A DNA stretch of 64,000 nt from Hymenoscyphus infarciens (GCA_001414345.1 LLCB01000012.1:62001-126000), one strand, 5' to 3'. Shown: positions 12,233 through 25,552, counted from the first letter of the stretch. Translations and numbers: made by a program. The notes: generated by a model from the letters alone, not told the origin.

Positions 12233-14679
12233 TAAAAATAATAACTCTTCTTTACTAGTAATAGCTTTAATAATATCTTCTTTAAGCTTATTACTACTCT
12301 TTATTTAGAAGTCGATTTACTCTTAATTTAGAATATTATAATAGTATTCTTATATAGCAAGGTAATTAGAGACTACTTAGATAGCTAGTAATACTAGGGT
12401 TTAGTATTTATATAGATAGCTAGTAAAAATCGTATTATAAATACGTTAAGAGATTAGAATATACTAAGTATTCCTAAGAGTTCTAATAACCCTAGATTTA
12501 GTAAATAAGTCGACTTATAATAGTTATCTAGAAGGCTTCTAAATCTAATCTTACTCTCTCTCTCTCTCTAAATCGATATCTTCGAAATATCAAACCTAGT
12601 TCTACTATAAAGCGTTAAACGCTCTTTTAAAGCTACCTCTCTTTCTAAAAGCTGTCTAAATAGCACTTATATACTAAGATCTAGAAGATTCTAATAAAAT
12701 AATAATTAAAGAGATTAGTAGGACTTCTTAAATATAGACTAGATATAATTAGTTATATAAGCTTTAGAAGTAGAGAATTAAGAAATAAGGAATTAGCTAG
12801 CTAAGCTAGAAAGATAGATAAGTAAGCTTATAATTTAAAGTTAATAAAATACTTTGTTTCTAAACTCTCTCTAATCTAACTCTCTTCTACTTCTAAGCTT
12901 AAATTCATACCTCTTTTAGCTATAAGCCTCTACTTCTAATACCTTCTAATAACTCTCTTCTAAGGCTATCTCTCTTTTTAAAAAACTCTCTAAACCCTCT
13001 CTAATCTATAACTATATACTAAAACCTAGAAGATTCTAATAAAATAATAAGTAAGACTTCTTAGATATAGATAATATATTAATAAGATAGTAATATAAAA
13101 ATAAAGAATAAAATAATTAGTTAAATAAGATAGATATAATTATAAGTGAACTATAAAGTTAATAACTTAAAAAACACTCTACTTCTAAACTCTTACTAAT
13201 CTAACTCTCTTTTAAACCTTTGTTTAAACTCTTCTTTACTTTTTAAAGCTAATATTTAGACCTCTTTTACTTATAAGCCTCTATCTCTAATACCTTCTTA
13301 CTACTTCTCTTAAATTAGATATAAATTAGTTAAAATACACTTTCTATTAGAATAAAACTTAGAAGTGAGCTCTTAGCTAAGTTATTACTATTAATCCTAA
13401 TAGAATACTATCTAACTCTACTCTAAACTTCTCTTAAACCTCTACTAGCGGATATTCAAAAAGACTACAGTTATAGACCGAGTCCCCGCTAATATAAAGG
13501 TTAAAAGAGATAGAAGTTAAAAGAGAAAGAAGTAGAATTAAGAGAAGAATACGCTAAAGAAACTTTTACTAACTTTAAAAGGTTACTTTTCAAGTATAGC
13601 TATACTTAGAGAGATACTAGAATTAGAAAGGTTCTTTTATATATAGAATAAAATAAGATTATACCTTAGCTTTAAAACACGTCTACTACTCTTAAGAGAT
13701 ACTAGAATTATAACTTCGCTAAGATAGTAAACGATCTTTTAGCTATAGAGAAAGAGAGATACTAAAGTACTAAATATTCAGAAACGACTACGCCTATTAA
13801 TATCAGCACTTTAGTTTAAAAGAATACTCCTTTATTCTTATCTAGTTTAGCTCTAAACTCTCTATAATATAACAGCGAATCGTTCTCTACTTTAGAAGTA
13901 GAATTAGAATTAGAAGATAAATAAGTTCTTAAGTACTCTAAAGAGAATAAGATAGCTTATAGGCCTAAGTAATATAGTTTATATAATAGTACTAATAAAT
14001 ATTATATCTAAAACTATTCCTTTTATTATCTTAAACGTTAGATAATAATTTTAACTTTAATAACTTTAGTATTAAGTTTATTTAACTAGCTAAAACTACC
14101 TCTTTTATTATTCTTAGATACTTAGATAATAATTTTAACTTTAATAACTTAGCTATAACTTCGCCTTTAGCTAGCTAAAACCCTACTAACTCTAATAAGA
14201 GTTTTATAGTCTTTACTTTCTTACTTTCTTTTACTTCTAATAGAGCTAGAAGTTCTTTTTTATTTAAATTCGACTTAGATATAAATTAGTACGCTCTTAA
14301 AAGAATAGTAACCTCTTAGCTAAGTTATTACTATCTACGATATTATTAACTTTTCTATTTCCGACTTTACTCTAAGTCCCTGCTAACCTTAGATAAACTT
14401 ATACTCTTTTTTTATTATTTTAATTTAAATTAGATATAAATTAGTACGCTCTTAAAGTGAGCTTTTAACTAAGTTATTACTACCTCTTAACTGAACAACT
14501 TCCGACTCTATTCTGAATTCGCCTCTATCTCTACTTTAAACTTTTTAAACTTTTTAAACTTTAAACTTTTTCCGATCTACTAGATAGGATTAGACTATAC
14601 TCTTTTAGTAAACGCGAATACTTATACTTTAATATTAAAGGATTAGAAACGAAGTCTCTTTTATAAGTATCTACGAATT

Positions 14680-15045
14680 TGTGATAGTATATCGTCTTAT
14701 ATAGCCGATATTACGTAGTATATGCCGTATATATTAGCTTTTAGTAGTTGTTATTTTATATTATCTAATTTAAGAAGATTACGTACGTTCGTACGTCTAT
14801 CTAGACTTTCGAACGTACTTCGTAGAGTTTAGGCTTTTATATTAGCCGACGTATATAGTTGTTCAGTTTCGTACCTCTTTTATATTAACTGAAACCTCTT
14901 ATATATAATAGCCTACTCCTAGAGTTAGAAAAGGCTAGTTTAGCCTTTTCTTCTATATTAGAGCCTAGTATTTATATACGTTATTTAGTCCTAAACGTAC
15001 TCTTATATACCTCTTCTTCTATAGTATATATTTTATACTATTATA
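14680..15045. repeat. Left LTR of nested LTR element
   Basis: 366 bp, beginning TGTGATAG, so the TG start is preserved. Aligns end to end with 17233-17598. Confidence 0.88.
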
Positions 15046-17232
15046 TAAAAAGGCTAAACTCGACTTTACTAGTAATAGCCTTTATAATATCTCTTTTAAG
15101 CTTATCGTCGCTCTTTTTATTTTCAAATACGACTTAGCCTAGATTTAGACTAGGACGATAATATTCTTAAATAGCTAGGATTCTAGAGATCTCCTAGATA
15201 GCTAGTAATACTAGAGTTTAGTATCTATATAGATAGCTAGTAAAAAGCGTGTTTTATATATTAAGGAAGCGGAATACGCTAAGTGTTCTCGAAGCTTCTA
15301 ATAACTCTCTCTATATAGAGACTACTATATATAGATTCGGTAAATAAGTCGACTATTACTAAAAGTTATTATAAAGGCTTCTAAATCTACTCTTATCTCT
15401 CTCTCTCTCTTTTCAATATTATATTAAATTTCTAAGAGACCTTAGGTCTCTCTAAACCAGCTCTACTATAAAGCGTTAAGTAATAAACACCTTCTAAGGC
15501 TACTTCTCTTACTAAAAGACACCTTTTTAAAAGCTATCTAAATAGCATTTATATACTAAGATCTAGAAGATCTCGACGAAAGAATAAAGATAAATAAGAC
15601 TTCTTAAATATAGACTAGATATAGTCGGTTATATATACTTTAGAAGTAGAAAATTAAGAAATAAAGGATTAGCTAGCTAAGCTAGAAAGACGGATAAGCG
15701 ACGTTTAAAATTAATAAAGTTAATATCTCGCTTTGCTTTTAAACCCTTCTCTAAACCTTCTCTAATCTAACCCTCGATTAAACTCTCTTTTACTCCTAAG
15801 TCTAAAATCATATCTCTTTCAGCCTTAAGTAGCTGCCTCTAATACCTTCTAAAATTCCTCCTTTACCTAATATAGTACTAAAGCCTCTTTAAATACTCTC
15901 TAACCTTAACGAAAAAGTAAGATAACTAAAAAGATCGAACCTTTAGATAATAGTATTTTACTTATATACTAATAATAGAAGATATTAGTACGAGATAGAC
16001 TCTATATAAATACTAACTACTACGGTTTACCTCTAATACGTAAAGCTCTTATTTAGAATACGATAACTAGACTAGCTAGGAACTACCTAGAGCCTAGATA
16101 TAAGTTAGAGTTAGACCTTACTTTTAAAGATTAAGAAGACATAGTTACTCTTTTAGATACCTACTTTTTAACTAGTTATAAAATAGAGGATACTTAGAAT
16201 ACTTTTATAGCCTTAAAGATAAGAGGAGAAGAAGATAATACTAAAGAAACTTTTACTAATTTCAAGAGTTACTTTTTAAGTATAGCTATACTTAGAGAGA
16301 TACTAGAATTAGAATAGTTCTTTTAAATATAAGATAAGATTACGCTACGGCTTTGAAACTTAGCTACTTTAAGAAAGAGATAATAGAACTATAACTTTAT
16401 TAAAATAGTAGCTAATCTTTTAGCTTTAGATAAGAAGATACGCTAAAACGCTAAGTTATATAATATTAGCACTTCGGTCTAAAATACCTCCTCTCTAAAC
16501 TCCTTATAATTAGATAGCAAATCTTCTACTACTTATAAAGTAGAATTAGAATTAAAAGATAATAAATAAGTCTTTAAGTACTCTAATTTAGAAGAGAATA
16601 AGGTAATACGATAAAATTTAGTAATAAACTCTTTTAACTAGCTAAAACTATCTCTTTTATTATTCTAAACTTTAGATAGCATTTTTAACTTTAGTAATAA
16701 CTTCGTCTTTAGCTAGCTAAAACCCTACTAACTCTAGTATAGAGTCTTATATTCTTTACTTCTTTTTTTATTTAAACTCGAATTAGATATAAGTTAGTAT
16801 ACTCTTAAAGTAAGCTCTTAACTAAGTTATTATTACCTTTTAACTAAACAACCTACGACTCTACTCTAAATTCACCTTCGACTCTATTTTAAACTTTTTA
16901 AACTTTTAAAATTTTTTTTTTTTAAACTTTAAACTTTAAACTTTCTCTAACCTACTAGATAGATTAGACTATACTCTTTTAGTAAATATAAATACTTACT
17001 TTTAATATTAAAGGATTAGAAACGAAGTCTCTTTATAAGTATCTACGGTTACGATTTAGACCTAATATCTTAATATCTCGTCTTACTTATAATAAATTAT
17101 AATAAATAAAGCATCTATAAACTCGACTAACTTATAATAATATAATAATATAATACTTATACTATCTTGATTTAGCCTTAAACGATAAGAGATAGATAGA
17201 CTTAAAGACGAGTCTTTTTTAAGAGAGAGAGA

Positions 17233-17598
17233 TATAATAGTATACTATCTTATATAGCTAATATTACGTAGTATATACTATATATATTAGCTTTTAGTAG
17301 TTGTTATTTTATATTATCTAATTTAAGAAGGTTACGTACGTCTATACGTCTGTCTAGACTTTCGAACGTACTTTGTAGAGTTCGAGCTTTTATATTAGCC
17401 GACGTATATAGTTATTCGGTTTCGTACCTCTTTTATATTAACTAAAACCTCTTATATATAGTAGCCTACTCCTAGAGTTAGAAAAGGCTAGTTTAGCCTT
17501 TTCTTCTATATTAGAGCCTAGTATTTATATACGTTATTTAGTTCTAAACGCACTTCTATATATCTCTTCTTCTATAGTATATATTTCGTACTATTATA
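17233..17598. repeat. Right LTR of nested LTR element
   Basis: 366 bp, the same length as its partner. Starts TATAATAG, the RIP-mutated form of TGTGATAG, and ends CGTACTATTATA. Confidence 0.88.
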
Positions 17599-19196
17599 GA
17601 ATTAGGTTAGATATAATTCAGATTCTACTTAGTATTCTATAGACAATTTTCAAGGTTTACTATATCGTCTAAGAGACTTTTATACTAAATATCTAGAAGA
17701 GCTAAGACTACTCTAACACTTCTCTAAATAGATTAATATATAGGAATTAAATAAGAATTAAGTAAAAGAGTTAATTTATAAAACTTTATTAATATCCTCT
17801 AATTCTAGTTACTCTTAATAAGGAACTTATAATAAAAACCTAAGATAAAACACTAACTAGTAGGAATGTTTAAAATTAATAAAGTAAAGAACTAAGACTA
17901 AGTTACTACTAAAACAGAGCTTATAAACTCTCTCTAAGCTATAGCCTTTCCTTCTTCTAACTTATTATCCTTCTCTCTACTCTCTCGAGTATAAAGAGCT
18001 TAAATTAGCTCTTCCTTTACCTTCTTCTTATAAGCACGCTTCTTACCTTAGCGACCTCTTATAACCGGCTTTAGAGAGGACGCTTATAAACTCTTTAGAT
18101 AGACTTTAAAGAGAACCTAAACCTAGGTTTAGATAAAGGTCTTACTCTTTATAGTATAGTATAAGAACTATTAAATATTAATAACTAAAACCCTTCTAAT
18201 AAGTAAGAGGTACTTATAGTAACCTTAGCGTAAAGCGCCTAAGTCTCTTCTAAAAGAGTAAACTATACTTTTAAACTATTCTTTAATACCTCTATACTAG
18301 TAACGACTAATACCTTATTTAAGGCCTTAGTAGCTCTCTTAATTTCCTTCTTCTTCTTCTTAAGCTTAAGCTTACTAAACTCCTTTCTAATAAACTATAG
18401 TAACTACTTAAGTTAGAACGAATTTAGTATATATTTAGAATTAAACTTACTAAGATATATATAGTATTCTACTTAATATAGTATCTACACTTCTTCGACT
18501 TTAGCTTCTTAAAAGTATATATATAATCTCTATTCTAAGATTTTACCTAAAAGTACTAAATATAATAGACTTAGTAGATAGCTAAAAGCGTATTAGAAGG
18601 ATATAGAAGAAGTATTTTACTATATTAGATTAGCTCTAAATTAGGTCTAATTAAGAAGAGAAGAACTTACTTTTATATATATATATATATAATATATATA
18701 TATGTTCTAAGAGATAAGTTAGTATATAAAGATATATCTAATTAGAAAGTATTCTTACTATTTATATTATTTAGATAAAAAGAAAAGAAGAAGAGAAGTT
18801 AAAATTAAGAAAAAGTCGCCTACTAATATAATACTTATAATAATAACTATCGCTTTATAATTATTATTTATTACTTAATAATTACTATTATAATATATAA
18901 TAATAGTAAGAATATAATAACTTTATAGTAATATACTACTTTCTACTTAATAGCTAATTATTAGCCTCTCTTCTATTTATATTCTATTATTATATAGTAT
19001 ATAGTAGTAAATAAAGAGCGATTAGCTCTTAAATAATAATACTACTAGCTACTAACTCTACTCTAACTACTATATACTATAATAGTAGATAAATTATATT
19101 CTTTATAATAAAGAGATAAATAATACTCTAATTAATCTAATACTATACTAATCGATAACTAAAGACTTAGAATAAGTCTTTTTAAAAGAGAGAGAA

Positions 19197-19672
19197 TATA
19201 ATAGTATACTATTCTAGATTATTATATAATAGTACTATCTTAAATTATTAGTATTTATAAAACTACTAATACCTCTAAGCACTACTAATACTCTTAATAT
19301 ATCTAGGGCCGAGATTATAAATAACCGATACTTATATAAGCAAAGTACTAAAAGTATTAATATCTAATATTTATATATAAAAGGGATTAAGGTTTAAATA
19401 TTATATATTTAGCTTTCTAAAAGTTTAGAGGTTATATATTTAGCTTTTTAGCTCTTATTATTTAGTATTAGCTATATTAGACAGAGCTCGGTTATTATTA
19501 TTATTAGAACTTAGTAGCTTTTAACCTCTTATATATAGATATTTATATTTAGTATAAAAGAGAGATAGTTATTATTTTCTTCTATATTAGTACCTAGTAT
19601 CTATATACGTTATTCTACTATACGTACTCCTATATACCTCTACTATAGTTATATATATTTCGTGCTATTATA
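19197..19672. repeat. Right LTR of the outer LTR element
   Basis: 476 bp, longer than its partner because of a short internal duplication around 19410-19445. Ends CGTGCTATTATA, the exact reverse complement of the first 12 bases of the left LTR. Confidence 0.88.
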
Positions 19673-19677
19673 GAGAG

Positions 19678-20480
19678 GATTTAGAGCTTAGGTATTTAGT
19701 TTAAACACTTAAGCGTAGAATATACTAAAGAGGCTTCTATTGTTATATAGTATACTAAAAACCTTATTTAACTACTACTTAAGTTAAAGCCTGTTTTCTT
19801 TAGAGTCTTATATATATCTTTTAATATATAAAGTAGCTAAAAGTTCTATCTTTCTTATTAGAGAATAAACTACGAAATAGAAAGTAACCTAGAATATTTA
19901 GAAGAGCTATTTAGAATAGTTCTACGATACTTATATTTAATACTAATTCTATTAAGACTATATAACTCCTATAAACGCGTAGAAAGCTATTAGTTATAGG
20001 TATAAATCCTCTCTTATTTTTATTAAAAGCTATAGTAAGAGTAGCGTATTTCTATAGTAAGACTATCTTATATAACTATTAGAGCTCTTTATCTAAGAGA
20101 TTCTTAAAGCTTTCGCCTTAGTTATATATACTCTTCGTTCTTCTATAGAGCTATTATTTATAGAGAATAGAAACTCTATCTATAAATATAAATCAGTTAT
20201 AAACTATTATACTAAATTCTAGATAAAACATAGTATTATCTTAATACCTTATCTCTCTACTTTACTTAATATAAATCCTATAGAGAAGTGCTAGCAGTAG
20301 ATTAAACAACGACTTTATAGAAGATAATACTAATCTACTACTATAGAGGAAATACGCTAAGCAGTTATAGAGGAATAGAAGGCTATATCTTAGGATTAGA
20401 TAAATAAGTTGATTTTAAAGCAGGAATATTAGGTTACTATACTTATATAACGCTATGAGTGGTGTACTCCCAAAAAAATA
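19678..20480 (+). pseudogene. Tc1-type DDE transposase relic, C-terminal half
   Basis: Continuation of the interrupted transposase after the LTR element. Around 20270-20340 it carries a recognisable NPIEKC block followed by a stop in place of Trp and then IKQRL, the hallmark of the last acidic-residue region of Tc1/mariner DDE transposases (NPIE..W..IKQ). At least eight TAG/TAA codons lie where Trp or Gln is expected, so the gene is dead. Confidence 0.75.
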
Positions 20481-20513
20481 AGTTACTATTTATTAATATA
20501 ATAATTTATCGTG

Positions 20514-20552
20514 AAAATGCCCTAAACGTATAGACCCGTGGTTCCGGGCTCG
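20514..20552 (-). repeat. Right terminal inverted repeat of Tc1-like element
   Basis: Ends GGTTCCGGGCTCG, followed by TAA. Pairs with 11383-11421. Confidence 0.9.
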
Positions 20553-20636
20553 TAAGTAGTAGGTAAGTATCTTACCTATTGTGCACCTATCGTAGGTACA
20601 TATCAACACCCTCCTCATCCCTCCTGTAAATTCACA

Positions 20637-22081
20637 ATGCAAGAAAAGATAGAGAAGCAGTCATCACCGGTAGCTGAAAATGTTGTGGAATTGGGAGTTG
20701 GTATTCAGTTGCACAAGCCCCTTTCTCGGAAGGGTCAAGGCCCGCCCCTCATCATCGTGGTCCCTGAAGCTCCCGCAGGTGTGAGGGGTCAAGGTCAAGC
20801 TCCTACACAAACTCAGTCAACTCTCTCTTCGCTGCAGAAATGGGCCGAGGAAGGATTCGCCGTTGTCGGAATCCAGCCCTCTTCTTTTGAGGCATCTGGC
20901 GGAGTAGATTCTGTCCTCAAGAAAGCTTTCGAGGGGTTGGATGAATGCACATCGTGCGATGGCGGAAATGCTGGTTTGATCGGTAATTTGGACCACCCCT
21001 ACTCCCTCGAGGCTGCCAGTGTACTAATTGATCAAATCCACAGTCTATACCTCGGAATTCTGGAACCTCGTCGAGCCAGCGCTAGTCTCCAACCCTCGAG
21101 TCGTAGCAGCAGTAGGATATGGAGCCTTCGGAAACGAAACCTCAGATGGCATGTTAAACTACTCAATCCCACACATATACCACTTTGCAAGCAGAGCAAA
21201 GGCAGCAGGAGAGAAGAAATATGAATACACCGAGGACAGGATATTACACGAATACCCCCAAGCTGAGCACGAAAGCTTTGCGGATCCTTCGAGTAGCGAC
21301 TTCCAACCCGCCTCCGAAGCCCTCTCCCATACGAGGAATCTAGAGTTCTTAAAGAAACACATTGGGGGTCCATATTTCGATTTAGAGGCGATATGGGATG
21401 AACATACGAAATTTGAATTTGGGGAGCGTTCGGTGGAGAAGACTATGGCTACGATGGTTGAGGAGCCTTATGTGAATCATATTCCTACTGTAGGTCCTTC
21501 ATAACCCCGCGCGGACGAATTGCTAGCTGATCTCAGGCCACAGATGACCGGTGGTATCGGACGAGAAAGACTGACGAATTTCTACCGTCACCATTTTGTA
21601 TTCAGTAACCCAGATGATACCGCGTTAGAGCTCATCAGTCGAACCGTGGGAATCGACAGAGTAGTAGATGAATTCGTGTTCTCCTTCACACACACCATGC
21701 AAATCGACTGGATGTGCGTCCCCCTATCCTCCTATCCTCCTATCTACCTTCCAGCTAAAGAAATACAGATTACCAGGCATCCCACCCACCGGCCAAAAAG
21801 TCCGGGTTCCCTTTACTTCAGTAGTCAATGTTCGAGGGGACAGACTCTACCACGAACACATCGCCTGGGATCAAGCCTCTGTTCTCGTGCAATTGGGTCT
21901 GATGCCTGAGTATTTAGATTTCCCATATCCGTTACCTGATGGGAGGAAGCCGGGCCCTGGCAAGAAATTTCAGTACAGGGTACCGGCTGCGGGGGTTGAT
22001 ACTGCGAAGAAGATTTTGGATAAGAATAGTGTTCCTTCGAATGGGATGTTTGAGTTTGGAATCCGGGAAGTAGATATTTAA
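20637..22081 (+). CDS. Dienelactone hydrolase-like protein with C-terminal SnoaL-like domain
   Basis: Exons 20637-20982, 21044-21489, 21544-21713 and 21769-22081 give 424 residues. The joins restore GLIVYTSEFW, HIPTMTGGIGRE and IDWILPGIPPTG, each in frame across GT-AG introns of 54-61 bp. Residues 1 to about 285 resemble fungal carboxymethylenebutenolidase/dienelactone hydrolase proteins (alpha/beta hydrolase class). The C-terminal part (TNFYRHHFVF, IDRVVDEFVF, SVVNVRGDRLYHEHI) resembles the SnoaL/NTF2-like domain fused to this family in fungi. I cannot place the nucleophile with confidence. The coding sequence has normal base composition and no lesion, although the transposon ends only 84 bp upstream, which leaves little room for a native promoter. 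Hydrolases of this class can act on lactone intermediates, so a link to the PKS is possible but unproven. Confidence 0.85.
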
Positions 22082-22260
22082 TTCTCTATATGCTAATGAA
22101 AAGGATTTGCCTTGTAGAATAATGTAGTCTATTAGACCTGTGTCCATAAAGTTATAGAGTAGTATAAAAGTGTACTTATTACTTTCCCTGGCTATCTTGC
22201 TCTTTATGATTGGCTGGCGATTGGGTCAGATGATGTGGTGCTGAAGCAGAAGACTTTGGG

Positions 22261-23943
22261 GTGTGTTACGGCTTTTATCATAAGAACCGAGACAAACATA
22301 GCGACAGAAGAAGTCATTCTATGTCAAAAGGCCCATGCCCGTACCAATCTCCCGTCACTATCACCGCCAATTTGCACAATGCTCTTCTCAGTATCAGGGA
22401 CAGCTCAAGAACCATCCGGTTGTGGGTTGATGCAATTTGTATCAATTAACAGAACGACGGCGAAAAGTCCATACAAGTAGAGATGATGGGCAAGTTATAC
22501 TCCACTACACATCACACCATCATCTACCTTAGGTCCATCGAATCCGATATTGTATCTGCTATAACATTCGGTGATCCTATGCCACAGCTGGTTTAAGAGT
22601 ATAGATCAAGCAAAGAATAGTTCACAAGAGTTTGGGTGTTCCAGGAGTTGGTGTTGTCCAATGATCCATAGTTACAGCTTACTGGCCATCGTTGGAAATG
22701 GGACTACATCTATGCAAAAAGAAGCCGGGGGAACTTCTTCAACCAATATCCCCGGAAAGTATTGGAAACCTTTTGACGAAGCAAGTGGAATTACTCGTTT
22801 TTCTCAAATGGACCTCGCCTGTCAGAAATATCAATCTAGAACCCCTATAAGGCTGACCTTGTTTGACCTTTTGTAAGCCCGACGCGGTCTCCAAGCGACA
22901 GATCCGAGGGATATGATCTAGACACTTCTATCACTCGCTTCCAATGCAGATGCTACCTCTGATGCAGATCACACAAAGGAGTGTTCTCGCGTGTTTGAGG
23001 AATATGCCGTTCAGGAACTCCTTCACTGCAAAGATTGTCAGATTCTATTTCAAGTGGGGGACCCCTACTCTCCCCAAAGAATGAAGAACTTGCCGACGTG
23101 GGTGCCAGTGTGGTCTTAATCTATCCTGCCTGAAGCTTAATATATACGTCCCGGTAGCGAAAGTGATCCGGCTGTGGAGACTGGAAGGGTCATTTCAGGC
23201 TCCAGATTCAGTTTCCAGCCATCGGCTCTTACTTTGGTTGGATGTAAATGCGACACAGTCATGCAAACGAGCGAGCCCTTGTGGAAATACGAGGGAAAAA
23301 TGTCCGATTGCTTCTGTAGGATGGACACTTTTGTTGACGAATATTCTCGCTCTAAAGCAAATAAAGATAACAAGCTATACTGGGATATCATCAAGGCCTG
23401 AAGTGATATCATTGGTGAAGAAACCTTACCTCCGCGTTCCTTCATGGACTGCTCTACAGATAAAACGAGCTCTGATTTAATGTATCACTTTCGTCGCGAT
23501 GACGATCATTCCCATACATCATTTCGCGATGTCCTTAAGAGTCGCGCAATAGAAGATATAATGGAAAATTATAAATGGTTTGGATTGCAGCGACACCTTG
23601 GTTGCTTCTCTGCTTCCGGATGTTGGTAAGATCATTCGCGAGCGTCTCTTAGCAGTACTTTCTCGTGGAAGACTCTTGGTGGTTCCTCCGCAAATACGGA
23701 TTAGTGGCTTTATATCATCGACTAGTCTTGAAGAACATATACAACAGAAGGATGAGGACGAGGACGAGGACGTGGACGTGGACGTGGACGATGATGATGA
23801 GAAGGAGGAGGAGGTTCACCCTTTAGCAGAGCCTTTTGTTCTTCGACCAAATCTAGAATTAGGGGTGAATACAGATGATGCGTCCATTCTCGCCAAAGCA
23901 AGTAGGAGCTTATATCAACGAGGCGTTACAGCTTGCGAGTAAA
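22261..23943 (+). pseudogene. HET-domain (heterokaryon incompatibility) gene relic
   Basis: Fragments of a HET-domain protein lie in order but in different frames. ITANLHNALL then RLWVDAICIN followed at once by a stop (22447-22449), then the frame continues with QNDGEKSIQVEMMGKLY. Further on are RVWVFQELVL, ARRGLQATDPRDM and LPTWVPVW, all in family order. Several stops and frame changes separate them, and the usual N-terminal part (the ALSY-WG region) is missing. The last block (23580-23942) is acidic, with an Asp/Glu-rich run. HET proteins trigger cell death when incompatible strains fuse, and such genes often decay. This copy cannot encode a full protein. Confidence 0.8.
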
Positions 23944-24440
23944 CCTATCTATCTCCAGAATCACCACTCTACTACTCCCACCACCTCTCTCCTCTCTCCA
24001 ACAATCTCAGCCAGCGCAGCGTCACCTAACCCCCTATAAGGTTTATATTATACCTTTGTATACCTTCTTCCTATGAGTCTGCTTTCGATAGCGATGCTGT
24101 GTTTACTATTTGTTACCTAGGTGTAGCCGTGGTCGGATAATAAGTAGTAGAGTAAGTCTATAGAGATAATAATATACTCTTCTTACTAATACCGACATTA
24201 ATATGTCGTTATCTACTTACACCAGGAACTGATTATATAATTAATAGACTAGAGTTATACTAGATTTTAGTTTAGTTATTCTCCGATATCTCTAACGATA
24301 TTTTAGTAAGGGTTACACAACAACGTGACCGCCGCGGCGCTCCACCGCCTTTCGCGTTTCAATCAACGTTAGTTCAAAAGGACCAACAGCTTACTATTTT
24401 AGCGCTCTATCTCGCAACGCTCTTCGTCTATTTGCTCATA
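23944..24440. other. Intergenic, with a TA-rich remnant
   Basis: No gene seen. About 24111-24318 is TA-rich like the RIP blocks and is bounded by TGTTACC and GGTTACACA, which could be a solo LTR. No target duplication supports that, so it stays a guess. Confidence 0.3.
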
Positions 24441-24871
24441 ATGACTCTCCCATCTCCTATCCAGTGGAATACTCCTTCTCCCGCTGTACGACAATCTATG
24501 GACCAGTCAACAGATAAAACGTATTGGGCCGAGTCCCTAAAGGAATGGAGGAACCTCCTTGTATATCACACCCCGCCATACATACCCATCCCCTTATTAA
24601 CCATAAGTAGCTCGCTCGTAATAACTACGTTCGTGAAAGACTCGAGCGAGGCGGTCTCACAGTCGCTCAGTTCAAAGCACTTCCCTTGGGCCCAAGACGA
24701 TCACGGATCGCGAGGCTCGAATTCGCTTTCTCGGCTGAGTTTTTTGCGTATACGAGAGATGGTGAGTGGATGCAAGATGCTGTTGGAGAGGATAGGAGAT
24801 GGCTTGATGTGCCTGGGATGCGGGAGTGGCATATTAGAGCTGCGTTGAGGGCGCTTGAGGGTGCTGAGTGA
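24441..24871 (+). CDS. Small hypothetical protein
   Basis: Two exons (24441-24560 and 24611-24871) make a 126-residue protein, joined through a 50-bp intron with GTATAT and AAGTAG ends in phase 0. The N-terminal exon starts MTLPSPIQW. The C-terminal exon contains RERLERGGLTVAQF, LEFAFSAEFFAY and MREWHIRAALRALEGAE. It is Arg- and Trp-rich, without a signal peptide or membrane segment, and matches no family I recognise. Open-frame continuity across the intron is the main support. It may also be a fragment of a larger ancestral gene. Confidence 0.5.
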
Positions 24872-25552
24872 ATTATCGGGAAGGTTTTGGTATTGTTGTG
24901 TTTTTTCTTTTGATATGGCTTTTGGTATTATGTCCGACTGCTTTGGTATACAGGGTTAAACCTGCAGGTCATATTGGTTCATCGGGGTGCCACGGAACTT
25001 TTAAATTGGTCTTAGCCGAACTGAATCAAATTGCTTATTGCGTCTCCAGCTTTCGGATGTGAGATATTTCGGCTTATTCATTGCATGTCTCATGGAGTTT
25101 TCATCAGGTGGTCTTTATTAGACTTCTAATGGTACGTCAAAGTTGATGTTGGTAGTGCAGTATCGATTAGTGATCGCTCTGTCAAACGCGATAGTAATCA
25201 GGAAGTTGGTTATGATTGGCCAGCCCTAGTTTTACACCTGAATGCCGCAAACGGGCATCGTGCTGGCAGGGATGTTGGAGATGTGCTGGAGTCTTCCATA
25301 ATCGTGGGAGTTGTTTGAATGCCGAGTTTTTTTTTGGTGGTTTGGATTGTTAATCGAGACTTGAGATACTTTTCTTTGTTATGTAAGATATGGACTGACC
25401 GTTTGTAATTTTGTTTATTCATTTCCAACTTGCTCAACATCTCCAACCACATCTCCAATCATATCGATCTCAGAAAATCCACTCTAGAAAAAAAAACATT
25501 TTATCTCAGTTACTCGACCATTGACCTCGGAGAAACCCTCAGAACTCTCAAG
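24872..25552. other. Intergenic, no supported gene
   Basis: About 680 bp of normal composition with no convincing coding sequence. It is the presumed former promoter region of the MFS pseudogene downstream. Confidence 0.5.

Larger units (their letters stand above)
14680..17598. mobile_element. Second LTR element nested in the first, short and RIP-degraded
   Basis: A 2,919-bp element with 366-bp LTRs at both ends and a 5-bp duplication GAATT (14675-14679 and 17599-17603). Its interior (15.05-17.23 kb) resembles the gag-side interior of the surrounding element, for instance a shared stretch reading AGAGAGATACTAGAATTAGA at about 13.60 and 16.29 kb. It is therefore a relative with diverged LTRs. 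No polymerase relic was found. Confidence 0.88.
11788..19672. mobile_element. LTR retrotransposon, large non-autonomous type, RIP-degraded
   Basis: A 7,885-bp element flanked by a perfect 5-bp duplication GAGAG (11783-11787 and 19673-19677). LTRs lie at both ends. Without the second LTR element nested inside, the interior is about 4.0 kb: a gag-like region (near 13.5-13.9 kb) and a tail (about 17.6-19.2 kb) that is the reverse complement of the tail of the Gypsy element at 30.4-31.9 kb. I see no reverse transcriptase or integrase relic, so it probably depended on a relative for mobility. Confidence 0.88.
11383..20552. mobile_element. Tc1/mariner-type DNA transposon, RIP-degraded, interrupted by LTR elements
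   Basis: A 9,170-bp unit bounded by 39-bp terminal inverted repeats starting CGAGCCCGG. The ends match at 36 of 39 positions, and the three differences are G-to-A or C-to-T. TAA flanks both ends (11380-11382 and 20553-20555), fitting a TA-targeting element. Without the nested LTR insertion the element is about 1.28 kb, right for a Tc1-like transposon with one transposase gene. The two transposase halves lie at the two ends in the same orientation. It sits between the HR-PKS and the dienelactone-hydrolase-like gene. Confidence 0.88.
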
